Shown here: positions 1 to 4,897 of the stretch, in pieces
How positions within the stretch are numbered: position 1 is the first letter of the stretch
Layout of the letters: each line of letters starts with the position of its first letter
Assembly: GCA_937910385.1 (NCBI GenBank)
Contig: CALEPT010000033.1
Span: 1 to 5,641, forward strand
DNA length: 5,641 nt
Direction: 5' to 3'
DNA from: an uncultured Ruminococcus sp.
Lineage (GTDB): Bacteria; Bacillota; Clostridia; Oscillospirales; Ruminococcaceae
Position numbers and translations under genes: made by a program
Notes under the pieces: model-generated
What the model was told of the DNA's origin: nothing
What the model saw: the letters and a program-made list of their open reading frames with translations, nothing else
Databases searched by the model: none

Positions 1-375
1 ATCCGTCTGTCCAACGTGAACATACCTGTCGCCCTGCTTCTTCATCGCCATACTTGAAAGCGGCATCGTGCGGTCAGCAAAAGCCTTCATAGGCGCCGGC
101 ATTCCGTAGCAGTAAAGTGGATAGCTGAACAGCAGAAGATCACTCTCCAAAACTTCGTCGAGAAGCTCTTTCATATCGTCATTATGGATACACTCTCCGC
201 CGTTACGCTTACAGGTGAAACAGCCTGTGCAATACTCAATATTTTTGCCGATGATATCAACGATGTGGACTTCCTGCGCAGCGGCTTCTTTCATGCCTTC
301 AAGGAACGCTCGTGTTATGTGCATCGTGTCACTTTTTTCACGCTTGGGACTGCCGTTCAGAACAAGTATTTTCAT
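1..375 (-). CDS. Flavodoxin-fold NAD(P)H-dependent oxidoreductase, C-terminus beyond window
   Basis: This is a probable FMN-binding, NAD(P)H-dependent oxidoreductase of the NADPH-dependent FMN reductase / flavodoxin-like family, acting in the cytoplasm; the substrate cannot be told. Translation from 375 gives 125 residues before the window edge. It starts MKILVLNGSPK, the first beta strand and phosphate-binding loop (N7-G8-S9-P10-K11). Four cysteines follow at 49, 52, 55 and 62 in YCTGCFTCKRNGGEC, the pattern seen in iron-sulfur-flavoprotein-like members. Residues 80-102 (LLLFSYPLY, then MPAPMKAFADR) are the next conserved strand-loop-helix of the family. Family members are usually about 180-220 residues, so roughly a third is missing at the edge. 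The start is supported by AAGGAG at 386-391, 10 nt upstream, and by a near-consensus promoter at 421-449. Whether the four cysteines bind a cluster or are redox active is unknown. Confidence 0.92.
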   Translation of the reverse strand, partial: MKILVLNGSPKREKSDTMHITRAFLEGMKEAAAQEVHIVDIIGKNIEYCTGCFTCKRNGGECIHNDDMKELLDEVLESDLLLFSYPLYCYGMPAPMKAFADRTMPLSSMAMKKQGDRYVHVGQTD

Positions 376-420
376 AGTGATCTTTCTCCTTCCGCTTCAC
401 AGTTTTCTGCTGATATTTTT

Positions 421-449
421 ATTATAAACCCGTGCGGAAGTCACGTCAA
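421..449 (-). promoter_or_regulatory. Sigma-70-type promoter of the oxidoreductase gene
   Basis: On the minus strand the -35 box is TTGACG (449-444) and the -10 box is TATAAT (426-421), separated by exactly 17 bp. That is 5 of 6 and 6 of 6 matches to the housekeeping consensus. Transcription would begin near 414 and give a leader of about 38 nt before the ATG at 375. The -35 box overlaps the end of a coding-like remnant (441-596) and touches an inverted repeat (448-471), so the promoter may be controlled. Confidence 0.85.
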
Positions 450-596
450 TCCACGCTTCGCAGAGTGGATTATTTCGATGATTTTTTCTCTGTTCAGGTT
501 TTGGAGAATGGTGGCTGTCACCAGAACTTCCAGCACATTGTATTCACAGTTCTTGTGTACACAATACACCGAGCTTGCTGGGTATGAATCTGAGTT
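441..596 (-). pseudogene. Coding-like remnant, C-terminal tail of an unknown protein
   Basis: The minus strand is open from 596 to a TGA at 443-441, giving 51 residues that end in EKIIEIIHSAKRGLT. The middle (VLEVLVTATILQNLNREKII) reads like an amphipathic helical protein tail. Its codon choice (AAC, ATC, CTG, GAA, GTG) resembles the neighbouring bacterial genes. There is no ATG; the possible GTG starts (567-569 and 534-536) lack a Shine-Dalgarno site; and an in-frame TAA sits directly upstream (599-597). It is therefore more likely a truncated gene end than a small gene. The family was not recognised. A chance open frame is still possible. Confidence 0.3.
448..471. promoter_or_regulatory. 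Inverted repeat next to the -35 box, possible operator
   Basis: AATCCAC (448-454) and GTGGATT (465-471) form a perfect 7-bp inverted repeat with a 10-bp spacer. It abuts and slightly overlaps the -35 box of the oxidoreductase promoter. Half-sites centred about 17 bp apart, on the upstream face of a promoter, fit a dimeric regulator, and genes of this oxidoreductase family are often controlled by HxlR, MarR or MerR proteins. No such regulator gene is visible in the window, so the binding protein is unknown. Confidence 0.4.
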
Positions 597-613
597 TTAA
601 TTATTGTTTTCTT

Positions 614-641
614 CCGAGCTTTTTAGCTCGGTTTATCTTTC
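614..641 (+). terminator. Rho-independent terminator-like hairpin
   Basis: CCGAGCT (614-620) and AGCTCGG (625-631) form a perfect 7-bp stem with a TTTT loop, followed by the T-rich run TTTATCTTT on the plus strand. On the minus strand the hairpin is followed by A-rich sequence, so it would act only on plus-strand transcripts. No plus-strand gene is visible just upstream, so it may be left over from a lost gene. Confidence 0.5.
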
Positions 642-655
642 CTTTCTGTTGTTCG

Positions 656-680
656 GGGTTCAAGGGGGAGAACCCTCTTG
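656..680. repeat. GC-rich hairpin, possible mobile-element scar
   Basis: CAAGGGGG (661-668) and CCCTCTTG (673-680) form an 8-bp stem with one G-T pair and an AGAA loop. An alternative pairing is GGGTTC (656-661) with GAACCC (670-675). The competing stems make this a compact structured element. It lies in an otherwise gene-free stretch next to another inverted repeat (697-723). Paired hairpins of this kind occur at transfer origins and element ends, but no relaxase, integrase or transposase is visible. Confidence 0.35.
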
Positions 681-696
681 CAAGCTATGTATCGCA

Positions 697-723
697 GCAT
701 TCAATTTTCCAAAATTGTAATGC
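697..723. repeat. Long inverted repeat, 12-bp arms with one bulge
   Basis: CAATTTT (702-708) and AAAATTG (711-717) pair perfectly around a 2-bp centre. The outer arms GCATT (697-701) and AATGC (719-723) extend the pairing after a single unpaired T at 718. The total is a 12-bp stem. There is no T run behind it, so it is not a standard terminator. It may be a protein-binding dyad or part of an element end together with the hairpin at 661-680. Confidence 0.4.
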
Positions 724-788
724 GGAGATACCGTAGTAGCTTTCCTATATGGATAAAATTCCGAAACAGCCTAATATCAACATTGATG

Positions 789-829
789 AGCTATATCACG
801 AGAATTCTCATGATATGGCTATCTTTTTT
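789..829 (+). terminator. 32-bp near-palindrome followed by a T run
   Basis: Positions 793-816 form a 24-bp palindrome centred on GAGAATTCTC with one mismatched pair (C799/A810). After a T-G pair (792/817) the arms continue as AGC (789-791) and GCT (818-820), for about 16 paired positions. TTTTTT follows at 824-829 on the plus strand. This can be a terminator insulating the regulator gene from upstream reading. It could also be an operator, since its centre lies about 68 bp before the predicted start of the 901 gene's transcript. Arms this long are unusual for chance sequence. Confidence 0.5.
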
Positions 830-837
830 CAAAATGC

Positions 838-866
838 TTGCTTTTTCTTCCATAATGGTGTATAAT
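838..866 (+). promoter_or_regulatory. Promoter of the WYL regulator gene
   Basis: A perfect -10 box TATAAT (861-866) lies 17 bp after a weak -35 box TTGCTT (838-843). Transcription would begin near 872-874. This excludes the ATG at 865 as a start and supports translation from 901. GTATA-ATG-TATAC (860-872) is a perfect 5-bp dyad lying on the -10 box and start point, a natural position for autorepression. Confidence 0.65.
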
Positions 867-872
867 GTATAC
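860..872. promoter_or_regulatory. Small dyad over the -10 box, possible autoregulatory operator
   Basis: GTATA and TATAC flank ATG as a perfect inverted repeat across the -10 box and transcription start of the regulator gene. A protein bound here would block RNA polymerase. The motif is short and A+T-rich, so chance is a real alternative. Confidence 0.3.
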
Positions 873-900
873 AATTATAGTACATATGAGGTGGATAATC

Positions 901-1959
901 ATGACCGATATGCAACCCAAGAAAATGATCATACTCGATATTCTGGATATCCTGAGAAAGCACACCGACGAAGACCACAGGCTTTCACAGCATCAGATAC
1001 AAAACCTGATGGAATCTGAATACGGAATGAAAGTTGATCGAAAAACAGTCCGGCGCAACCTTTCCAAGCTGATGGAGTATGGATTTCCAATCAAATACCG
1101 TGGCAGCGACTTTGAAGAAGATGCTATCATCCGAAACAGCAAAAACGGCGAAGAAACAATACTGACCGACTGGTATTACGTTCACAAGTTTATGAACGGC
1201 GAACTGCGGCTGCTCATCGACAGCGTTCTGCTGACAGACGGACTCTCTAAAAAAGACCGTTTGAGTCTGATCCACCGCCTTGAAGAATTGTCGAGCAAAT
1301 ATCTCCATTCTGAAATATCCAAGATCGACATGGATATTTACGGAAAAGTTCTGAACAGGGAAATCCTGATGACGCTTGAAAATATCGGTAGCGCCATAGC
1401 AGACGGCAGACAGATATCCTTCCATTACTGTGACTGCGGACTTGACGGGAAGCTGAAATACAGGCTTGACAGCAACGGAAACAAAAAGCAGTATACCGTC
1501 AATCCTTATCAGGTGATCTCTCAGAATGGTCATTCCTATCTGATATGCAATCTTCCGCAGTATGACGATCTGACGCATTTCCGGATCGACCGCATCAAGG
1601 ATTGTCAGGTGCTTGACACACCTTCTAAATCTTTGCGTATGCTGAAAGGCTTTGAAACCGGTATCCGGCTCTCGGAATATATCAAGGCGCACCCGAATCT
1701 CTGGAGCGGAGAACCGGTACATATAGCATTCCAATGCAAGCAGTATATGATGAATGATGTTGCTGACAGCTTCGGCACCGATCTTCGCATCGAGGAATTG
1801 CCTGACGATATGATGAAAGTTCACGTTTATGCAAGCGAAAGCTCAATGCTGCACTGGGCGATACAGTTTGCAGATGCGGTTGAGGTGCTGTCTCCGCAAG
1901 GCCTGCGTGAGCAGATCGTCGAAACTCTGAGAAATGCTCTTAAAAAGTACGAATCCTGA
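901..1959 (+). CDS. WYL-domain helix-turn-helix transcriptional regulator
   Basis: The 352-residue product has the layout of the YafY/PafC-type WYL regulators. Residues 8-66 form a DeoR-like winged helix-turn-helix, with recognition-helix-like DRKTVRRNLSKL at 46-57. A helical linker follows, then a WYL domain around 180-240. The signature is NPYQVISQNGHSYLIC, with S212-Y213-L214 in place of W-Y-L, followed by F227-R-I-D-R-I232, the usual second conserved block. The C-terminal ~70 residues fit the WCX extension. Length is normal for the family. WYL domains are thought to sense ligands, including nucleic acids or nucleotides, and many regulate DNA-damage, defence or accessory loci. The start at 901 has AGGTGG (889-894) 6 nt upstream; the in-frame ATG at 865 lies inside the -10 box. 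It lies 213 bp before an operon of unknown genes on the same strand, its best candidate target. Confidence 0.9.
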   Translation: MTDMQPKKMIILDILDILRKHTDEDHRLSQHQIQNLMESEYGMKVDRKTVRRNLSKLMEYGFPIKYRGSDFEEDAIIRNSKNGEETILTDWYYVHKFMNGELRLLIDSVLLTDGLSKKDRLSLIHRLEELSSKYLHSEISKIDMDIYGKVLNREILMTLENIGSAIADGRQISFHYCDCGLDGKLKYRLDSNGNKKQYTVNPYQVISQNGHSYLICNLPQYDDLTHFRIDRIKDCQVLDTPSKSLRMLKGFETGIRLSEYIKAHPNLWSGEPVHIAFQCKQYMMNDVADSFGTDLRIEELPDDMMKVHVYASESSMLHWAIQFADAVEVLSPQGLREQIVETLRNALKKYES

Positions 1960-1971
1960 CATAGGGTGTTT

Positions 1972-2003
1972 TTGGTGCATCATTCGTGATATAATATAAT
2001 CAC
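1972..2003 (+). promoter_or_regulatory. Candidate promoter with dyad downstream of the regulator
   Basis: TTGGTG (1972-1977) and TATAAT (1995-2000) are separated by 17 bp. A second TATAAT overlaps at 1990-1995. The arms GTGAT (1986-1990) and ATCAC (1999-2003) enclose the -10 region, and ATCA-TTCG-TGAT (1979-1990) is a competing small hairpin. A transcript from here would run through about 165 nt of leader into the 2173 gene. The dyad suggests a regulated promoter, with the WYL protein as an untested candidate. Confidence 0.4.
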
Positions 2004-2082
2004 AGAAGGAAAGTACAGCAACGAAACCGGCATACCGCACATTTCTTGTGACAATAATTTGTGCAAAAGGGAGAATTTTCTA

Positions 2083-2109
2083 TTGAGCCGCCCACATCTT
2101 CGGAATTAA
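2083..2109 (+). CDS. Possible 8-codon leader peptide with TTG start
   Basis: A good Shine-Dalgarno sequence AAAGGGAG (2066-2073) lies 9 nt before TTG, followed by a frame reading MSRPHLRN and a TAA stop. It ends 12 nt before the extended -10 element of the 2173 promoter. It may be a leader ORF on a transcript from the upstream promoter, or the surviving start of a lost gene. It is too short to judge by codon use. Confidence 0.2.
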   Translation: MSRPHLRN

Positions 2110-2120
2110 GATTTTTTGTG

Positions 2121-2129
2121 TGCTATAAT
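2121..2129 (+). promoter_or_regulatory. Extended -10 promoter of the operon
   Basis: TGCTATAAT matches the extended -10 form (TG-N-TATAAT) perfectly. The -35 region is poor (TTCGGA at 2099-2104, with a 19-bp gap), as is common when the extended element is present. Initiation near 2136 leaves a leader of about 37 nt holding the palindrome at 2141-2156 and the ribosome-binding site at 2160-2166. Confidence 0.7.
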
Positions 2130-2140
2130 GGCAGCATAAA

Positions 2141-2156
2141 GAAAAGCGCGCTTTTC
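2141..2156. promoter_or_regulatory. Perfect 16-bp palindrome in the operon leader
   Basis: GAAAAGCGCGCTTTTC is a perfect palindrome lying between the predicted transcription start (about 2136) and the AGGAGGT ribosome-binding site (2160-2166). As DNA it could be an operator placed to block the promoter just upstream. As RNA it could pair only as a tight stem with almost no loop, which is less likely. No second copy was seen in the window. Confidence 0.5.
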
Positions 2157-2172
2157 AACAGGAGGTACTTAT

Positions 2173-3432
2173 ATGGAAAAGAATATGTCTCAGATCATTT
2201 CGGTTGAAGAAATGCTTGATGCTCTTTATGAGAAAGCTGTAAGGGGATTGTCCTGCTGCAAATGCTTTGTTGATAACAGGAAATTTATCGTCAGAGGGCT
2301 ATATAATTATTCTGTTGATGAGGTTTTCGTATATAACACAGAGGACGCAACATATTTCATAGCCACAAAAAATGAAAACGAGGAGTGGGGCGAAACCATC
2401 GGAGAGATTGCTGCTTTTATTGGTTGTTCCGAGCAAAACAAACTCACCGTTTCAGAGTATGCTGAATACTGGTACAGCCGTTTAGAGCCCAACAGCAATA
2501 TTATTTCTGATTCAATCAAACAAAAGCGTAGGTTTTTCATTTGCAGCTATCCCGAAACATTTGAGGATTATTATAATCCTATGGACGAAACAGGCAGGGA
2601 TGTGATGCTGATTACGGAGTTTTCGGGCGACTTTCATACTATTCATATTTATGTTCACTTTACATGGACTGATGCAGCATTTTGTCTGAGCGAAAGCACT
2701 GATGCTCCTGATTTAGTTTGGAATCTCTATTGTAAATTATGCGATTATGAGCAGGAACTACAAATCAGAGAAAGAGAAGAAGACAACAGATTTCATCCGC
2801 AGGAAAAATACATTGCATCCGATTTCACGCAGGTGAAAGCAAGATTCCGTGAAGCAATCGGAAATGCATTCAAAAGTGATATCGGAATCTATAGCTTCCG
2901 TTTTCGCACGGATGCAGGGAGCTATGTAGCAACGGTTGTTGCGGTTTCATCAGAACTTAATGAAGTTCGGGTGATGATTCACAACATATACACGAATCAG
3001 ACCTTCACCAGACAAGTTTCGGATCGTCAATTTTTTGAGGAGATATTTGCTGTTGATCTGTTTATAGAATTATTTCCGAAGGAGGCTCATGCACTTTATC
3101 AGGAGAAGAAATTTGATCCTAAGTTCGAGAATATTAAGGAACAAATTTCAGATATACTCTATAAAGCGCGTCAAGGCAATCCTTCAAGCTGTAGTTTTTA
3201 TTCCGTGAATAAGGATATTCCGGAATTGGCAGAAGAGTATTCAGCAGATGCGTTTTTAGATAAAGGTCGTAAATTGGTACATCTGACAGTCAAATGTCCG
3301 TCCAAGAAAGAACTATCCTATGAGCAAACCGTCAGGGTCGGCAAGCCATATGATCAGATATTGAGTGGGCTTTACCGGTTTCTGTATCCGAACAGGATTG
3401 CACTGCTAACAGAGGATATTCCCACAGAATAA
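2173..3432 (+). CDS. Conserved-looking 419-residue protein of unknown function, first gene of operon
   Basis: No known family was recognised. The start at 2173 follows AGGAGGT (2160-2166) by 6 nt. There is no signal peptide and no membrane segment, so it is probably cytoplasmic. The protein is rich in aromatic and acidic residues. C28-C29-x-C31 near the N-terminus is the only cysteine cluster. By eye a pattern recurs: an amphipathic helix followed by beta-strand segments and a second helix. Helices begin near residues 11 (VEEMLDALYEKA), 221 (VKARFREAIGNAF) and 321 (IKEQISDILYKA), which suggests three or more diverged modules. A charged stretch near 195-205 (QIREREEDNR) could be a linker. It is the first gene of a run with 3473, 3701 and 4115, so a joint role is likely. 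G+C is somewhat lower than in the regulator gene. Confidence 0.85.
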   Translation: MEKNMSQIISVEEMLDALYEKAVRGLSCCKCFVDNRKFIVRGLYNYSVDEVFVYNTEDATYFIATKNENEEWGETIGEIAAFIGCSEQNKLTVSEYAEYWYSRLEPNSNIISDSIKQKRRFFICSYPETFEDYYNPMDETGRDVMLITEFSGDFHTIHIYVHFTWTDAAFCLSESTDAPDLVWNLYCKLCDYEQELQIREREEDNRFHPQEKYIASDFTQVKARFREAIGNAFKSDIGIYSFRFRTDAGSYVATVVAVSSELNEVRVMIHNIYTNQTFTRQVSDRQFFEEIFAVDLFIELFPKEAHALYQEKKFDPKFENIKEQISDILYKARQGNPSSCSFYSVNKDIPELAEEYSADAFLDKGRKLVHLTVKCPSKKELSYEQTVRVGKPYDQILSGLYRFLYPNRIALLTEDIPTE

Positions 3433-3439
3433 TAAACAA

Positions 3440-3454
3440 TGTCGGGAAACGACA
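3440..3454 (+). promoter_or_regulatory. Small intercistronic hairpin
   Basis: TGTCG and CGACA form a 5-bp stem with a GGAAA loop in the 40-nt gap before the cysteine-rich gene, 5 nt upstream of its AGGAGGT site. There is no T run, so it is not a terminator. It may affect mRNA stability or translation of the next gene. Confidence 0.25.
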
Positions 3455-3472
3455 GATTCAGGAGGTATGCTT

Positions 3473-3685
3473 ATGTATCAGTTCACTTGCGATTCAAAAT
3501 ACTGTGCCACCTGTTCCTGCTGGTCAGGTGAGCGGAGGATCTGCGACCATTTCTGCTCCAGACTTGAGGTCAGCAGTCCGATGACTATGGGCAAATGTAT
3601 GAACCGGAAGTCAGGTGCCTGGCAGCAGACAAGGCAGGCAAACGGCGGATGTTCGGCACATGAGAAGTGGGGAGCGTTGAGGTAA
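3473..3685 (+). CDS. Small cysteine-rich protein, possible metal-binding, 70 residues
   Basis: Eight cysteines lie at 6, 11, 14, 16, 24, 28, 42 and 60. The layout is CATCSCWSGERR near the N-terminus, a middle GKC, and a closing GGCSAHEKWGALR. From memory, this resembles an unnamed family of 60-75-residue proteins found across gut bacteria, with C-x2-C-x2-W-x-G-x-R at the front and C-x5-KW-x2-L at the end. No function is known to me. A structural zinc site or an iron-sulfur cluster would fit. The ATG at 3473 is preferred because AGGAGGT (3460-3466) lies 6 nt before it; the in-frame ATG at 3467 directly abuts that site and is too close to use. It is second in the operon, 40 nt after the 419-residue gene and 15 nt before the next. 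Confidence 0.85.
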   Translation: MYQFTCDSKYCATCSCWSGERRICDHFCSRLEVSSPMTMGKCMNRKSGAWQQTRQANGGCSAHEKWGALR

Positions 3686-3700
3686 CAGGAGGTACGTTAT

Positions 3701-4111
3701 ATGGAATTCAGATGCAAATTATCAGAGGTTGGTGAGATGGTTTACCGACTGCGGGAAGCAGTGAAAGGTCCGCTGCGGACTTATGAGGTACACCCAACAG
3801 AGGAGTCTCTCGGCTGGGGGCGAAGTATGGTCTGTGAATATGATTATACTGTCCGAGTACCGGAGATGAAAATCTTTTTCCGAGATGCGGTGGAGTTTGA
3901 GTTCGTTGAGGAAGAACAGGATGATGTGCCGATTGAAGAGATCACGCATTGTTATCGTGAGGGCGAAACAGAGACGGATTGCGGCGTCTACAGCAGTATT
4001 TTGAACCATGTATTATGGTATATCAAGGACGCTGGGCTTGCCATTGAAAATCCAGAAGAACTGGAATGTGTCATTGATATGCCGTATGATGTGGATTTGA
4101 AGGAGGATTAA
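3701..4111 (+). CDS. Acidic 136-residue protein of unknown function
   Basis: The family was not recognised. AGGAGGT (3687-3693) lies 7 nt before the ATG. The leader and start (AACAGGAGGTACGTTATATG) is almost identical to that of the 419-residue gene at 2157-2175, differing by one inserted base. The protein is strongly acidic, with EFEFVEEEQDDV near the middle and a DVDLKED end. It has no signal or membrane segment. The expected fold is mixed: an N-terminal helix, strands around VCEYDYTVRVPEMKIFF, and a helix SSILNHVLWYIKDAG near 98-112. The size and charge would suit a small partner or inhibitor protein, but nothing demonstrates that. The next gene begins 3 nt after its stop, so the two are probably translationally coupled. 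Confidence 0.8.
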   Translation: MEFRCKLSEVGEMVYRLREAVKGPLRTYEVHPTEESLGWGRSMVCEYDYTVRVPEMKIFFRDAVEFEFVEEEQDDVPIEEITHCYREGETETDCGVYSSILNHVLWYIKDAGLAIENPEELECVIDMPYDVDLKED

Positions 4112-4114
4112 TTT

Positions 4115-4612
4115 ATGAAGTATGATCGTGACTTTCTTGTGGATGTACACAATGATATAAAAACGGATATGGTTGCTATGGGTTTAGAACCACATCGCAG
4201 ACCTCAGAATCTCATATCCCATTTTACATACGACTGCGATTTTTACACGCTTCGCTACTGGCGCTCAAATGATACTGCCTGGCTGACAGATCATTGGTAT
4301 AACCAGTCCTGTCTGGAACTGCTTGTTTACAATAATAGGCTGTATATCGGCATCTGGTTTGGCTTGAATAACAAGGATGCATTGAAGCTGAACAAGCATA
4401 AGCATGAGATCATGGATAAATGTAAAGATTATCCCGGCTATACATGGGCAGATGAAACGGGAACAGTCGCACCTGCCGACAAAAAGCTGATACAATGGCT
4501 ATGTGAAACATGTCATGAGACTGTATTCCGCAAAGAACTGACAAGTTATAACAGGGATGATGTTGTATCGGAAATGAAGCATCTGAAAGAATATCTTGAT
4601 ATTCTACTGTAA
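4115..4612 (+). CDS. 165-residue protein of unknown function, fourth gene of operon
   Basis: The family was not recognised. Its AGGAGG (4101-4106) lies inside the last codons of the previous gene, 8 nt before the ATG, which is typical of coupled translation. The centre is rich in aromatics: FYTLRYWRSNDTAW at 43-56 and YIGIWFGLNNKDAL at 77-90 look like a beta-sheet core. A lysine/histidine stretch LNKHKHEIMDKCK follows at 92-104. The C-terminal ~30 residues are helical. C130-x2-C133-H134 resembles a haem-c site, but there is no signal peptide and it is taken as chance. No clear terminator follows; the next gene starts 90 nt later. Confidence 0.82.
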   Translation: MKYDRDFLVDVHNDIKTDMVAMGLEPHRRPQNLISHFTYDCDFYTLRYWRSNDTAWLTDHWYNQSCLELLVYNNRLYIGIWFGLNNKDALKLNKHKHEIMDKCKDYPGYTWADETGTVAPADKKLIQWLCETCHETVFRKELTSYNRDDVVSEMKHLKEYLDILL

Positions 4613-4672
4613 CGTACTTGACCGAATCGTTGGCTGTAAACGCAAATAATAGATTGCTTATTATATTGAAGA

Positions 4673-4678
4673 TATAAT
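4673..4678 (+). promoter_or_regulatory. Weak promoter candidate before the interrupted gene
   Basis: A perfect TATAAT lies 24 bp before the ATG at 4703, but the sequence 17 bp upstream (TAGATT) is a poor -35 box and there is no extended -10 element. The implied leader is under 20 nt. The gene could equally be read from the operon promoter at 2121, since no strong terminator was found in the gap 4613-4702. Confidence 0.25.
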
Positions 4679-4702
4679 TAATTCTTTTTTGGAGGTATAA
4701 CC

Positions 4703-4897
4703 ATGAACAGAGTAGAGGTTTATTTGAATGCAAAGGAAAAACTGGAGAAACTTGCCAAAACAGAACACATTGACATTAACAAGTATTACTCTCCAGCTAC
4801 CCCAAAGACATTGAAAGAAAACCGTGCGGAAAATCAAGTTTATATTGCAGAGTCATGTTCAAATATGGATCTTCCATTTCTTTTCTATCTTTTCTGA
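4703..4897 (+). pseudogene. N-terminal fragment of an unknown bacterial protein, cut at the junction
   Basis: The start is well supported: GGAGGT (4691-4696) lies 6 nt before ATG. The first ~56 residues (MNRVEVYLNAKEKLEKLAKT onward) read like an ordinary soluble protein with an amphipathic first helix. After about residue 56 (position 4870) the frame runs through sequence that is, on the other strand, the body of the DUF1295-like gene; the tail LPFLFYLF is the antisense of that gene. The annotated 64-residue ORF is therefore a fusion product, and the true protein was probably longer. Function unknown. It may be the fifth gene of the operon. Confidence 0.65.

Noticed and set aside
184..600. 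Plus-strand open frame of 138 codons
   Set aside because: It overlaps the oxidoreductase gene, its promoter and the minus-strand remnant, has no ribosome-binding site, and does not resemble a protein. It is an antisense shadow.
749..865. Plus-strand 38-codon frame starting MDKIPKQPN
   Set aside because: The sequence looks mildly protein-like, but there is no Shine-Dalgarno site, it contains the large palindrome at 789-820, and it ends in the -10 box of the regulator promoter. Evidence is insufficient to call a gene.
985..1824. Minus-strand open frame of 279 codons inside the regulator gene
   Set aside because: It is fully antisense to a well-supported WYL regulator, with no start signal; its length reflects the codon pattern of the real gene.
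4502..4516. C-x2-C-H motif in the 165-residue protein, like a haem c attachment site
   Set aside because: The protein has no signal peptide or membrane anchor for export, and no cytochrome context is present.
4646..4665. ATAATA...TATTAT hairpin between the fourth and fifth operon genes
   Set aside because: The stem is only A-T pairs with no T run behind it, too weak to call a terminator.
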